A program made the position numbers and the translations under genes. Positions 32,346 to 42,499 of a DNA stretch of 52,191 nt are shown here, in pieces. Positions within the stretch are counted from its first letter, which is position 1. Every line of letters starts with the position of its first letter. Origin of the DNA: an uncultured Pelagibacteraceae bacterium (GTDB lineage Bacteria; Pseudomonadota; Alphaproteobacteria; Pelagibacterales; Pelagibacteraceae). The notes below the pieces were generated by a model, which was not told the DNA's origin, ran no database searches, and worked only from the letters and a program-made list of their open reading frames with translations. The stretch lies in the NCBI GenBank assembly GCA_902624515.1, contig CACNYE010000004.1, forward strand, positions 1 through 52,191, given 5' to 3'.

Positions 32346-33201
32346 TTTTCAATTTAAGACAATAATCATATATTAATTTTTTTGATATTTTTTTTTCTTT
32401 GTTAATCAATTTTATAATTTCTTTAATACTTAATTTATGTATTAATTTGCTAATATTTCTTTTATCTGATTCACTCAATAAATGTGAGAATTTATTATCT
32501 TTTTTTTTTTCTGATATTACTAATGTGATTTCCCCTTTTATATTTATATCTAATTTGCCTAGATCGTTTATTTCGGATCTTATAAACTCCTCATAATATT
32601 TTGAAATTTCTCTACAAATAACAATCTCTCTACCAATGAATTTTTCTTTTAAAACAGGAATAATTTTATTAATTTTTTTTGGTGAAATAAAAAAAACTAA
32701 CGAACAATCTAAATTTGATAATATATTTAAGTCCTCAAATAATTTCTTTTTTTTTTCGGGAAAAAAACCATAGAAAAAAAATTTTTCTGAAAAGCCACTA
32801 ATCGAAATAGCAGAAGAGACAGATGATGGTCCTGGTAAAGGAATAATTTCAATATTTTTTTTAACACATTCATTAATTAACAAATTACCTGGATCAGAAA
32901 TCGTAGGTGTCCCTGCATCTGATATAAGCGAAATAATCTTTTTATTTACTAAAAGATTAATTATTTTATTTAAATTTTTTTTCTCATTAAACTTATGATA
33001 TGAAATTAACTTTGATTTAATTTCATATTTATCAAACAATTTTTTTGAAACTCTTGTATCTTCACATAAAATGTAATCAGAATTTTTTAATATTTGTATT
33101 GCCCTAATTGTAATATCACCTAAATTTCCAATTGGTGTTGGTACCACATAAAGGCCATTTTTTAGATTTTTATTATTAGGTATTGTTAAATTTACAATCA
33201 T
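32335..33201 (-). CDS. rsmI: 16S rRNA (cytidine-2'-O)-methyltransferase RsmI
   Basis: LYVVPTPIGNLGDITIRAIQIL, DYILCEDTRVSKKLF, SDAGTPTISDPG, PLPGPSSVSSAISISGF. Confidence 0.93.
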   Translation of the reverse strand: MIVNLTIPNNKNLKNGLYVVPTPIGNLGDITIRAIQILKNSDYILCEDTRVSKKLFDKYEIKSKLISYHKFNEKKNLNKIINLLVNKKIISLISDAGTPTISDPGNLLINECVKKNIEIIPLPGPSSVSSAISISGFSEKFFFYGFFPEKKKKLFEDLNILSNLDCSLVFFISPKKINKIIPVLKEKFIGREIVICREISKYYEEFIRSEINDLGKLDINIKGEITLVISEKKKDNKFSHLLSESDKRNISKLIHKLSIKEIIKLINKEKKISKKLIYDYCLKLKNEN

Positions 33202-33232
33202 TTTTGTAGTTAAACTATTATAGTATCACTAA

Positions 33233-34387
33233 ATGAATAAATTTTTTAAAATATTTGTATTTATACTAATTTTTTTATTTTCCAAACATTCCAATGGACT
33301 AACTGAAGATGAAAAAATAAAAATTGGACTTTTGGTACCTTTGTCCGGTGATAATAAAAATCTTGGTGAGCAAATAATTAAATCTACTAAAATGGCATTA
33401 CAAGAAATTGGAACTGATAAAATTGAAATTTTTCCAAAAGATGCTGGCTCTGATGCAAATACAACTCTTAAATCAGCTTATGCATTAAAAAAAATTGGAG
33501 TAAAAATTATAATTGGACCAGTTTTTTTTGATAACTTGAGTTATCTTAGTGAAGTTGAAGATACAATTTTTTTATCACTTACAAATAAAATTTCAGATTT
33601 ACCAAAAAATGTAATTAGCACTGGGGTAAATTCAATATCACAACTTAATACTATAAAAAAATTTATCAAATCAAATGAAATAAAAAAAACAATTTTTCTA
33701 ACGCCTGATCTTCATTATAAAAATGAAATTAAATCTGCAATAAAAAAATCTAATATTAAAATATTTAAACATTACATATACGATATAGACCCAACTAAAT
33801 TAACTCAACAAATTGAAGATTTAACAAATTATAATATAAGAAAACAAAATTTAGTTGATGAAATAAAAAGGATAGAAAATTCTGATCTTGAAGATAAAGA
33901 ACGGAGAATAAAAAGACTAAAAAAAAGATATACAATTGGAAATGTAGATTTTGATTCTATAATAATTTCAGACTTTGATGAAAGTCTTAAAAGTGTTATT
34001 ACATCTTTTCTTTATTCTGATGTATCACCAAAGAATAAATACTTTATAACATTTAATCAATGGTTTGATAAAAGTTTATTATCTGAAAATGCAACACAAC
34101 CCATATACTTTCCCTCAATTAACAAAGGTAATTTAGATAAATTTAATTCAGATTTTGAAACAAAATATAATCAAAAACCAAACCACTTATCTCTTTTAAG
34201 TTATGATCTTTTAGGTCTAATTTATTATCTTTATATAAAAACAGATTTTTCTGATGTAAATAATCTTTTTAAAAAAGAAAATTCATTTAAAGGCAAGATT
34301 GGTATCTTTGATGTGAAAGATAATAGTATTCATCATAAACTTAACTTTTATAAAATTGAAAATAATAAATTCAAAGAAATTTTTTAA
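33233..34387 (+). CDS. LppC/LpoA-type (periplasmic ligand-binding fold) exported protein
   Basis: Signal peptide; IKIGLLVPLSGDNKNLGEQIIKSTKMALQEIG; divergent from rsmI as in other alphaproteobacteria. Confidence 0.75.
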   Translation: MNKFFKIFVFILIFLFSKHSNGLTEDEKIKIGLLVPLSGDNKNLGEQIIKSTKMALQEIGTDKIEIFPKDAGSDANTTLKSAYALKKIGVKIIIGPVFFDNLSYLSEVEDTIFLSLTNKISDLPKNVISTGVNSISQLNTIKKFIKSNEIKKTIFLTPDLHYKNEIKSAIKKSNIKIFKHYIYDIDPTKLTQQIEDLTNYNIRKQNLVDEIKRIENSDLEDKERRIKRLKKRYTIGNVDFDSIIISDFDESLKSVITSFLYSDVSPKNKYFITFNQWFDKSLLSENATQPIYFPSINKGNLDKFNSDFETKYNQKPNHLSLLSYDLLGLIYYLYIKTDFSDVNNLFKKENSFKGKIGIFDVKDNSIHHKLNFYKIENNKFKEIF

Positions 34388-34973
34388 TTTTTTTAAATGC
34401 CTGATATCTGTGATCCATTTTATATTTTTCTGAAGGTTTCATTTGACCAAAAGTTTTATTTTTTTTCAAAGGTATAAAAATTGGATCATAACCAAATCCT
34501 TTTTTGCCCATTGGTTTATGTGAAATTTGACCTTCGACTTTTCCTAAAACACAAATAATTTTTTTACTTTTATATGAAATAGACAAAGCACAAATAAATC
34601 GGGCTTTTATTTTTCTAGTTTTCCAATTTTTATCTTTTTTATTTAACTCTCTGTATACTCTTTTTATAGCCTTCCTAAAATCTCCTTGCTTTCCACCCCA
34701 CCTAGCAGAATAAATTCCAGGACTTTTATCTAAAAAATCTATCTCTAAACCCGAGTCATCAGCCAAACATATTAATCCTGTTTTTTTTGAAAAATATTTA
34801 GATTTAATTAATGAGTTTTCTTTAAAAGTCTTTCCATTTTCAACTGGGCTCTTAAGATTAAATTCGGATGTAGAGTGAATTTTAATACTTTTTGGCAACA
34901 AACTCTTGATTTCGCGTAATTTACCCTTGTTATTAGTACCAATCAATAATTTAATAATTTTTTGTTTAGACAT
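34371..34973 (-). CDS. rdgB: dITP/XTP pyrophosphatase RdgB/HAM1
   Basis: IGTNNKGKLREIKSLL, LADDSGLEIDFLDKSPGIYSARWGG, GKKGFGYDPIFIP. Confidence 0.93.
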   Translation of the reverse strand: MSKQKIIKLLIGTNNKGKLREIKSLLPKSIKIHSTSEFNLKSPVENGKTFKENSLIKSKYFSKKTGLICLADDSGLEIDFLDKSPGIYSARWGGKQGDFRKAIKRVYRELNKKDKNWKTRKIKARFICALSISYKSKKIICVLGKVEGQISHKPMGKKGFGYDPIFIPLKKNKTFGQMKPSEKYKMDHRYQAFKKIKKFL

Positions 34974-35001
34974 CTAGAAATTAATAAAATTCTTACCATA
35001 T
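34974..35001 (+). promoter_or_regulatory. Weak candidate RpoH (sigma32) promoter for grpE
   Basis: CTAGAAA (34974-34980), 13-nt spacer, TACCATAT-like -10 ending 35001; compare consensus CTTGAAA / CCCCATNT. Confidence 0.25.
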
Positions 35002-35009
35002 AAGGTGTT

Positions 35010-35663
35010 ATGGAAAAAGAAGAAAACCAAAATAATACTTCTGTAGATCAAAATCAGGATACATTAAATGAAACTGATAATCCTGAAGAAAACTTAATCA
35101 AAGAAAATACAAAAGAAACAAGCCAAGAACCTAAAGAAGAAATTAAAGAACCAACTCCAGAAGAAAAAATTGCTGAACTCGAAGATAAAGTAGCAAGAAC
35201 TTTTGCTGAAATGGAAAATCAAAGAAGAAGGTTTGAAAAAGAAAAAGAGGATGCTTTTGAATATGGGGGTTATAGTTTTGCTAAAGAAGCTCTTAATTTA
35301 ATTGACAATCTTGATCGCTCTAAACAAGTCCTTGAAAATGACAATAAACTAAAAGGATCAGACGCATTAAGTAAAGCTCTAGAACATTTGGAGATTATAA
35401 AAAAAGATCTAATCTCAATATTCGAAAAAAATAATATTAAACCGATAGATAGTCTTAACAAAAAACTAGATCCAAACTTTCATCAAGCTATGATGGAAAT
35501 CGAAGATGATACAAAAGAAGCTGGCACAATAATCCAAGAGATACAAAAAGGTTTTACTATCAAAGATAGGCTACTTAGACCTTCATTGGTAGGAGTATCA
35601 AAAAAAGTCACAAAAAAAGAGGAAAAAACTGAAGAAAATCAAGAAAATTCAAAAAATAAATAA
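35010..35663 (+). CDS. grpE: Nucleotide exchange factor GrpE
   Basis: AEMENQRRRFEKEKEDAFEYGGYSFAKEALNLIDNLDR, LDPNFHQAMM. Confidence 0.95.
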   Translation: MEKEENQNNTSVDQNQDTLNETDNPEENLIKENTKETSQEPKEEIKEPTPEEKIAELEDKVARTFAEMENQRRRFEKEKEDAFEYGGYSFAKEALNLIDNLDRSKQVLENDNKLKGSDALSKALEHLEIIKKDLISIFEKNNIKPIDSLNKKLDPNFHQAMMEIEDDTKEAGTIIQEIQKGFTIKDRLLRPSLVGVSKKVTKKEEKTEENQENSKNK

Positions 35664-35675
35664 TTATGAGATCAA

Positions 35676-35703
35676 CTTGTAGTTTCACATTTAAACCCTA
35701 TAT
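35676..35703 (+). promoter_or_regulatory. Candidate RpoH (sigma32) promoter for dnaK
   Basis: CTTGTAG (35676-35682), 13-nt spacer, CCCTATAT (35696-35703); 5/7 and 7/8 matches to CTTGAAA / CCCCATNT. Confidence 0.45.
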
Positions 35704-35726
35704 GTCGGAGGATAGACATTAATATT

Positions 35727-37652
35727 ATGAGCAAAATAATTGGAATAGACCTAGGAACAACCAATTCATGTGTTGCTATCATGGAGGGAACACAAGCTAA
35801 AGTTTTAGAAAATACTGAAGGAGCAAGAACAACTCCGTCGGTAGTTGCATTTACTGATGAAAGTGAAAAATTAATTGGACAACCAGCTAAAAGACAAGCT
35901 GTTACAAATCCAGAAAATACTATTTTTGCTGTTAAAAGATTAATTGGAAGAAATTTTGATGACCCTACTGTTAAAAAAGATATAGAGGCAGCACCTTTCA
36001 AAATAGTTAATTCTGAAAAAGGCGATGCTTGGATAGAAGCTAAAGGAGAAAAATATTCTCCATCCCAAATATCGGCTTTTATTCTGCAAAAAATGAAAGA
36101 AACTGCCGAAAAATATTTAGGACAAGCAGTTACCAAAGCAGTAATCACTGTCCCAGCATATTTTAATGATGCTCAAAGACAAGCGACTAAAGATGCAGGA
36201 AAAATTGCTGGCCTTGAAGTGCTTAGAATTATAAATGAGCCTACTGCCGCATCTCTTGCATATGGTTTAGATAAAAAACAAAATAAGAAAATCGCTGTTT
36301 ACGATTTAGGTGGAGGAACATTTGATGTTTCAATTTTAGAACTAGGTGATGGTGTTTTTGAAGTTAAATCAACTAATGGTGATACATTTTTAGGCGGAGA
36401 AGATTTTGACAATACTATTGTAGATTATTTAGTATCAGAATTTAAGAAAGATAACGGTATAGATCTTAAATCTGATAAGCTAGCATTACAGAGATTAAAA
36501 GAAGCTGCAGAGAAAGCAAAAATTGAATTATCATCAGCTGAACAAACAGATATAAACTTACCATTTATAACAGCTGATAAAACAGGTCCAAAACATATTA
36601 ATCTAAAAATGACTAGAGCCAAACTTGAAGCTCTTGTTGAAGACTTAATCGCTAAAACAATGCCTCCATGTAAAACAGCTTTAAAAGATGCAGGAATAAC
36701 TGCTAATGAAATTGATGAAGTTGTTATGGTAGGTGGTATGACAAGAATGCCAAAAGTAATTGAAGAAGTAAGAAACTTTTTTGGTAAAGATCCAAACAAA
36801 AGTGTCAACCCCGATGAAGTTGTTGCGATGGGTGCTGCAATTCAAGCAGGTGTTCTTCAAGGGGATGTTAAAGATGTATTATTATTAGATGTAACTCCTT
36901 TATCTTTAGGAATAGAGACTTTAGGTGGTGTATCTACAAAACTTATAGAGAAAAATACAACTATCCCTACTAAAAAAAGCCAAGTGTTTTCAACTGCAGA
37001 AGATAATCAGCCAGCTGTTTCAATTAGAGTTCTTCAAGGTGAAAGAGAGATGGCAACAGATAATAAATTACTTGGTAATTTTGAGTTAGTCGGTATTGCA
37101 CCAGCCCCTAGAGGAGTCCCTCAAATTGAGGTAACTTTTGATATCGATGCAAATGGAATAGTAAATGTTTCTGCAAAAGACAAAGGAACTGGTAAAGAAC
37201 AAAAAATTCAAATCCAAGCTTCAGGTGGATTAAGTGATGATGAAATTGAAAAAATGGTTAAAGATGCTGAAGCAAATAAAGAGACTGATAAAAAGAAAAG
37301 AGAGTCAGTTGATGTAAGAAATCAAGCTGATACTTTAATTCATTCTACCGAGAAAAATTTAAAGGAACATGGTTCAAAAATTTCTGATGCAGAGAAAAAA
37401 GCAATTGAAGACGCGTCATCTGCTGTAAAAGAGGCTTTAAAAACAGAAAATATCGAAGATATTAAGAAAAAAACTGAAGCTTTAGTCCAAGCATCAATGA
37501 AGCTTGGAGAAGCAATATATAAATCACAACAGAATACTAAATCAGAGTCAAACAAAGACGATGGGGATGATAATAAAGGAAAAAAAGACGATAATGTTGT
37601 TGATGCGGATTTTGAAGAAGTAAAAGACGAAAATAAAGAAAAAAGCGCTTAA
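35727..37652 (+). CDS. dnaK: Chaperone DnaK (Hsp70)
   Basis: [53 protein letters not shown]. Confidence 0.99.
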   Translation: MSKIIGIDLGTTNSCVAIMEGTQAKVLENTEGARTTPSVVAFTDESEKLIGQPAKRQAVTNPENTIFAVKRLIGRNFDDPTVKKDIEAAPFKIVNSEKGDAWIEAKGEKYSPSQISAFILQKMKETAEKYLGQAVTKAVITVPAYFNDAQRQATKDAGKIAGLEVLRIINEPTAASLAYGLDKKQNKKIAVYDLGGGTFDVSILELGDGVFEVKSTNGDTFLGGEDFDNTIVDYLVSEFKKDNGIDLKSDKLALQRLKEAAEKAKIELSSAEQTDINLPFITADKTGPKHINLKMTRAKLEALVEDLIAKTMPPCKTALKDAGITANEIDEVVMVGGMTRMPKVIEEVRNFFGKDPNKSVNPDEVVAMGAAIQAGVLQGDVKDVLLLDVTPLSLGIETLGGVSTKLIEKNTTIPTKKSQVFSTAEDNQPAVSIRVLQGEREMATDNKLLGNFELVGIAPAPRGVPQIEVTFDIDANGIVNVSAKDKGTGKEQKIQIQASGGLSDDEIEKMVKDAEANKETDKKKRESVDVRNQADTLIHSTEKNLKEHGSKISDAEKKAIEDASSAVKEALKTENIEDIKKKTEALVQASMKLGEAIYKSQQNTKSESNKDDGDDNKGKKDDNVVDADFEEVKDENKEKSA

Positions 37653-37679
37653 CTGACATCAAATTGTCCAGGTTAATAA

Positions 37680-38801
37680 ATGGCTAAAAGAGATTATTAC
37701 GATGTCCTAGGCGTAAGTAAAAGTGCTAGTCCTGAAGAATTAAAATCTGCATATAGAAAATTAGCTGTAAAATATCACCCCGATAAAAATCCAGGCGATA
37801 AAACCGCAGAAGATAAATTCAAAGAAGCGAGTGAAGCTTATGGTGTTCTTTCTGATAAATCAAAAAAAGAAAATTACGATAACTTTGGTCATGCCGCCTT
37901 TGAAAATGGTGGTGGTAGAGGAGGATTTGGAGGATTTAGTGGTTCAGATTTTTCAGATATATTTGAAGATTTTTTTGGAGACTTTGGTGGAGGTGGAAGA
38001 AGAAGTTCTAGAAAAAGCTCAAATAGAGGTTCAGATTTAAGATATGATCTATCTATATCATTAGAAGAAGCATATACGGGTAAAAAACAAAATATACAAT
38101 TTTCAACTTCAGAAAAGTGTACTACATGCAAAGGAAATGGATCAAAACCTGGTCATAGCCCCGATAGATGTACTTATTGTGGTGGTAATGGCAGGGTAAG
38201 GTCTAATCAAGGTTTTTTTACTGTTCAACAAACATGTCCTCAATGTGCTGGTAGTGGTGAGGAAATTACAAATCCATGCAATGATTGTAATGGTCAAGGG
38301 AATAAACAAACTTCAAAGAAAATATCAGTAACAATACCAAAAGGTGTTGATGATGGTACTAGAATTAGACTTGCTGGAAAAGGTGAAGCTGGAACAAGAG
38401 GTGGTGTAAGTGGTGATTTATACTTATTTATTAACATTGATACACATCAACTTTTTAAAAGATCGGATGTAAATTTATTTTTTGAATTTCCAATTTCTAT
38501 TGCTGACGCTGCTTTAGGTACAACTATAGAGATTCCAACTATAGATGGAGGAAAGGCAAAAATTAAAATACCTGATGGAACTCAAAATGGTAAACAATTT
38601 AGATTAAAAGGTAAAGGAATGCCATTTATGCGCAGAGGAGATTTTGGCGACCTTTATGTGCAAATAAAAACAGAAGTTCCAATCTCATTAAATAAAGAGC
38701 AAAAAGAATTATTGGAAAAATTTAGAAAAATAGAAAATGAAAGATCTAATCCAAGTATCAAGAAGTTTTTTCAAAAAGCTAAAAGTTTTTGGAAAACTTA
38801 A
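37680..38801 (+). CDS. dnaJ: Chaperone DnaJ (Hsp40)
   Basis: J domain with HPD (YHPDKNPGD), G/F region, four CxxCxGxG zinc motifs. Confidence 0.98.
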   Translation: MAKRDYYDVLGVSKSASPEELKSAYRKLAVKYHPDKNPGDKTAEDKFKEASEAYGVLSDKSKKENYDNFGHAAFENGGGRGGFGGFSGSDFSDIFEDFFGDFGGGGRRSSRKSSNRGSDLRYDLSISLEEAYTGKKQNIQFSTSEKCTTCKGNGSKPGHSPDRCTYCGGNGRVRSNQGFFTVQQTCPQCAGSGEEITNPCNDCNGQGNKQTSKKISVTIPKGVDDGTRIRLAGKGEAGTRGGVSGDLYLFINIDTHQLFKRSDVNLFFEFPISIADAALGTTIEIPTIDGGKAKIKIPDGTQNGKQFRLKGKGMPFMRRGDFGDLYVQIKTEVPISLNKEQKELLEKFRKIENERSNPSIKKFFQKAKSFWKT

Positions 38802-38803
38802 AA

Positions 38804-38971
38804 ATGGGTTTTGATGAAATTATTCCAGCATTAGCTCTGATAGCGGTATTAATATTAGTACTACCCAGTTTTATAAGAACTAATCTTAAAAAAAAAGTGT
38901 TTCTAAAAAATTTAAGTATTTGGGGTATAATTGTATTATTTCTTATGATAATTTTATACACAATTTACTGA
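38804..38971 (+). CDS. Small two-TM membrane protein of unknown function
   Basis: 55-aa ORF MGFDEIIPALALIAVLILVLPSFIRTNLKKKVFLKNLSIWGIIVLFLMIILYTIY between dnaJ and dapB; stop overlaps dapB ATG (TGATG). Confidence 0.6.
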   Translation: MGFDEIIPALALIAVLILVLPSFIRTNLKKKVFLKNLSIWGIIVLFLMIILYTIY

Positions 38972-39747
38972 TGAAAAAAATTAATTTAGCTATAACTGGA
39001 TGTATGGGAAGGATGGGCCGTCAAATCATCAAATCCGCAAAATCTGATAAAGTTTTTAGATTGGTTTCTCTTACAGAAAATAAAAAATTAAACAAAAAAA
39101 TTAATAACATAAACATAACTCAAAATACAATCGATTCATTCAAAAAAGCAGATCTAATTATAGATTTTACAATTCCAAAATGTACTTTTGAAGTTTTAAA
39201 AATTGCTTCTAAATTAAAAAAAAAGGTAGTTATTGGTACAACTGGTTTTTCAAAAAAAGAGGAAAACTTGATAAAAAATTATTCAAAAAAAATTCCAATT
39301 CTCAAGGCTGGCAATATGAGTTTAGGAATTAATCTTTTAATGTATCTGACTGAAATAGCCTCAAACTCTTTAGGTAAAAACTTTCTCAGTAAAATTTTTG
39401 AAATTCATCATAAATACAAAAAAGATTATCCTTCAGGAACTGCTTTAATGCTTGGAAAAGGAATAGCTAAAGGAAAAAATAAAAACCTTTATGATATAAT
39501 AGGTAAAAAGTTTCTTAATAAAAAAACATTTCCTTACGGAAATAAATTAAATTTTAATTCCATAAGAAAAGGTGAAATTATTGGTGAACATGAGGTAAAA
39601 TTTTCTAGTGGCAAAGAAATAATAACACTTAATCATGAAGCTTTTGATAGAGCCTTATATTCCGAAGGAGCACTATCTGCTGCCAAATGGTTATTTAAAA
39701 AGAAACAAGGTCTGTACTCAATGAGAGATTTAATGAATTTCAAATAA
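38971..39747 (+). CDS. dapB: 4-hydroxy-tetrahydrodipicolinate reductase
   Basis: INLAITGCMGRMGRQIIKSA, VVIGTTGFSKKEE, EIHHKYKKDYPSGTAL. ATG 38971 preferred over the track start. Confidence 0.94.
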   Translation: MKKINLAITGCMGRMGRQIIKSAKSDKVFRLVSLTENKKLNKKINNINITQNTIDSFKKADLIIDFTIPKCTFEVLKIASKLKKKVVIGTTGFSKKEENLIKNYSKKIPILKAGNMSLGINLLMYLTEIASNSLGKNFLSKIFEIHHKYKKDYPSGTALMLGKGIAKGKNKNLYDIIGKKFLNKKTFPYGNKLNFNSIRKGEIIGEHEVKFSSGKEIITLNHEAFDRALYSEGALSAAKWLFKKKQGLYSMRDLMNFK

Positions 39748-40400
39748 TGGACCAAATTCAAAGAGTTAAGATAATAACTAAAATATTAAACAAAACTTAT
39801 CCCAAAATCAGTGTTCCTCTTAAAAGTCGAAATACTTTTACTTTACTTATTTCAGTTCTTCTCTCTGCGCAATGTACAGACGTTAATGTTAACAATGTAA
39901 CAAAAAAGATTTACCCTAAATATTATAAACCAGAACATTTTGTTAGATTGGGAAGAAAAAAAATAGAAAAATTAATTAGAAAAATTGGTATATTTAGAAT
40001 TAAAGCCAAAAGTATTTTTAATTTATCAAAAATATTAGTAGATGATTATAAAGGTAAAGTTCCTAATACTTTTGATGAGTTAGAAAAACTTCCTGGAGTA
40101 GGTCATAAAACAGCGAGTGTTGTAATGTCACAAGGATTTGGTTTTCCAGCATTTCCGATAGACACACATATTCACAGATTAGCACAAAGATGGGGATTAA
40201 CTAACGGGAAGAACGTTATTCAAACAGAGAAAGATTTAAAAAAACTATTTCCAAAAAAAAATTGGAATAAACTTCACCTACAAATCATTTATTATGGAAG
40301 AGAATATTGCAAAGCAAGAGATTGTTTTGGAATAACTTGTAAAATATGTAGTACTTGTTATCCTAAAAGAAAAAAACCATTAATCACAAAGAAAGCATAA
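39747..40400 (+). CDS. nth: Endonuclease III
   Basis: LLSAQCTDVNVNNVTKKIY, LEKLPGVGHKTASVVM, DTHIHRLAQRWG, C-terminal 4Fe-4S cysteines (CKARDCFGITCKICSTC). Confidence 0.96.
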   Translation: MDQIQRVKIITKILNKTYPKISVPLKSRNTFTLLISVLLSAQCTDVNVNNVTKKIYPKYYKPEHFVRLGRKKIEKLIRKIGIFRIKAKSIFNLSKILVDDYKGKVPNTFDELEKLPGVGHKTASVVMSQGFGFPAFPIDTHIHRLAQRWGLTNGKNVIQTEKDLKKLFPKKNWNKLHLQIIYYGREYCKARDCFGITCKICSTCYPKRKKPLITKKA

Positions 40401-41330
40401 ATGAAAATTTTAGGTGTAGGTAATGCAATAGTAGATGTTATTTGTAGGGTTAGTGATGAATTTATTGCAGAAAATAATTTAGTAAAAAGCAATATGAAAT
40501 TAATTTTTGATGAAAATGAATTTAAAAAATTATTTTCGAATTTAAAAATAGAGAAAACAATTTCAGGTGGATCAGTTGCTAATTCAATAGTTGGATTATC
40601 CCAACTTGGTAATAAAGTTGGATTTATAGGCAAAATTTCTGATGATGATTTAGGAAAAAAATATGAAATGGGACTCAAAGACGAGAATGTTAAATTTATT
40701 TATTCCAAAAAAAAAGAAGTTTTACCCACGGGAACTTGTTTAATTTTAATAACACCTGACTCAGAAAGAACTATGTGCACATTTCTCGGAACAGCTGGAA
40801 AAATTAATGAAAATGATATCAATGTAGATGCCATAAAAAATAGTGAAATTATATTTTTAGAAGGTTATTTGTGGGATGAAGGTGATCCAAAAAGAGCATT
40901 TGATAAAGCAATTAATAATTCAAAAAAAGTCGCAATGTCTTTATCAGATAAATTTTGTGTTGATAGACATAAAACTCATTTTTTAGAATTAGTTAGAAAT
41001 AAATTGGATATTACTTTTGCAAACGAAGATGAAATTAAATCTCTAATCGATACGAAAAATTTCAGCGAAGTAATTGAATTTGCTAAACAAATAAAAAAAC
41101 TAATAGTTATTACTAGAGGCGAAAAAGGAGCAATCTCTATAAAGGGAGATGAAATTGAAGAAATTTCTATTAAAAAAAATTTAAATATAATTGATTTGAC
41201 TGGTGCAGGTGACCTTTTTGCAGCAGGCTATCTTCATGGATTTATAAACAATTTATCAAATAACTTATGTTTGGAAAAAGGAACTGAAATGTCATCCAAA
41301 ATTATTCAACAAATAGGTGCTAGACTTTAA
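40401..41330 (+). CDS. PfkB-family sugar/adenosine kinase
   Basis: GGSVANSIVGLSQLGNKVGFIGKI, DLTGAGDLFAAGYLHG. Confidence 0.9.
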   Translation: MKILGVGNAIVDVICRVSDEFIAENNLVKSNMKLIFDENEFKKLFSNLKIEKTISGGSVANSIVGLSQLGNKVGFIGKISDDDLGKKYEMGLKDENVKFIYSKKKEVLPTGTCLILITPDSERTMCTFLGTAGKINENDINVDAIKNSEIIFLEGYLWDEGDPKRAFDKAINNSKKVAMSLSDKFCVDRHKTHFLELVRNKLDITFANEDEIKSLIDTKNFSEVIEFAKQIKKLIVITRGEKGAISIKGDEIEEISIKKNLNIIDLTGAGDLFAAGYLHGFINNLSNNLCLEKGTEMSSKIIQQIGARL

Positions 41331-41331
41331 T

Positions 41332-41439
41332 TTACTTCTTTTTTCTTTTAAAACTGCCTTTTCCTTTTTTAGGTTTAATTACTCGTGGCTTATATTTTTT
41401 GCTAAATAAATCTTTAGCGTATATATTTTTTTTTCTCAA
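41332..41439 (-). CDS. ArfA-like alternative ribosome-rescue factor (35 aa)
   Basis: Not in the ORF track. TTG start at 41439 overlaps the upstream TGA stop; translates to MRKKNIYAKDLFSKKYKPRVIKPKKGKGSFKRKKK, resembling the ArfA core (LFxxRVxKxKKGKGSYxRK). Confidence 0.6.
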   Translation of the reverse strand: MRKKNIYAKDLFSKKYKPRVIKPKKGKGSFKRKKK

Positions 41440-41996
41440 TTTATTTTATATCCATTTTCTGTGCTAATGATAAATTTTTCATCACCAAACATATCTTTAA
41501 TCTTTTTTCTTAAACGATAAATATGGGTTTCAACAGTATGTGTTTCTAAAATTGAAGAATGTCCCCATACTTCTTTTTGCAAATCAAAAATATTTATAGG
41601 TTTAGAAGCATTATTTAAAAAAAGAATTAAATTAGATTCTCTTTCAGTAAGAAAAATTTTTTTATTATCTAATATAAGTTCTCTTGAATTAAGGTTTAGA
41701 GTGTAAAAACCAATTCTTTTTTTTGAATTTGTTCTAAAATTATATTTTAAAAAATTAATATTAATTAATTCTAAAATTTTTTTTATACTTAATGGAAATT
41801 TATTTAATATAAGTTGATTTTTAAATTGTAATTTTTCACTATCAGTAATAACTAAATAGTTGTCCATTTTATTTTGATCAAAATCTTTAATATTTTTTTT
41901 ATTAAAAAAAATAATTTTAAACTCTTCAGAGTATAGTTCATTTAATATATTGAATAAATTCTCATTTTGATAGATTATCAAAGTTTTAAAACTCAT
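41436..41996 (-). CDS. OmpR/PhoB-type winged-helix regulator with degenerate receiver-like N-terminus
   Basis: C-terminal LTERESNLILFLNNASKPINIFDLQKEVWG ... THTVETHIYRLRKKI ... ISTENGYKIN. Confidence 0.82.
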   Translation of the reverse strand: MSFKTLIIYQNENLFNILNELYSEEFKIIFFNKKNIKDFDQNKMDNYLVITDSEKLQFKNQLILNKFPLSIKKILELININFLKYNFRTNSKKRIGFYTLNLNSRELILDNKKIFLTERESNLILFLNNASKPINIFDLQKEVWGHSSILETHTVETHIYRLRKKIKDMFGDEKFIISTENGYKIN

Positions 41997-42007
41997 TTTG
42001 TAAAGAT

Positions 42008-42499
42008 ATGTTAATTACTTTAAAAAATAAAGATACACTATCTTGTGGTGGTTTTTTGTTTAAATGTTCTATAGGAAAAAAAGGCCTAAGTTCAAGTAAA
42101 ATAGAAGGTGATATGAAAACACCAAAAGGTATTTTTTCATTAGGACCATTATTTTATAGAAGAGATAGAAATAAAACACCTTTAACAAAAATTAAAATCA
42201 TTAGTATCACAAAAAAAATGGGGTGGTGTGATGACATTGATCACTTTAAATATAATTGCTTAATTAAGATAAATAAAAAAATTAAACATGAAAAGATGTT
42301 TAGAAATGATTATAAATATGATTTTTTAATTCCAATAAACTATAATACTAAAAAACCAAAAAGAAACAAAGGTAGTGCAATATTTTTACACCTTACAAAA
42401 AATTATAAAAAAACTCTAGGATGCATTGCTTTAAAAAAAAATGATTTTTTAATACTGCTTAAATTAATAAATAAAAAAACAAGGATTAAAATTTCTTAA
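42008..42499 (+). CDS. YkuD-type L,D-transpeptidase-like protein
   Basis: GDMKTPKGIFSLGPLFYR, GSAIFLHLTKNYKKTLGCIALKKNDF (H...TLGCIAL motif). Confidence 0.82.
   Translation: MLITLKNKDTLSCGGFLFKCSIGKKGLSSSKIEGDMKTPKGIFSLGPLFYRRDRNKTPLTKIKIISITKKMGWCDDIDHFKYNCLIKINKKIKHEKMFRNDYKYDFLIPINYNTKKPKRNKGSAIFLHLTKNYKKTLGCIALKKNDFLILLKLINKKTRIKIS

Noticed and set aside
34974-35726. CIRCE/HrcA control of grpE-dnaK
   Set aside because: No TTAGCACTC-N9-GAGTGCTAA-like inverted repeat in either upstream region, and no hrcA in the window.
37831-38040. Overlapping plus-strand ORF within dnaJ
   Set aside because: Out-of-frame product of the Gly/Phe-rich dnaJ region, with a repetitive composition and no independent support.
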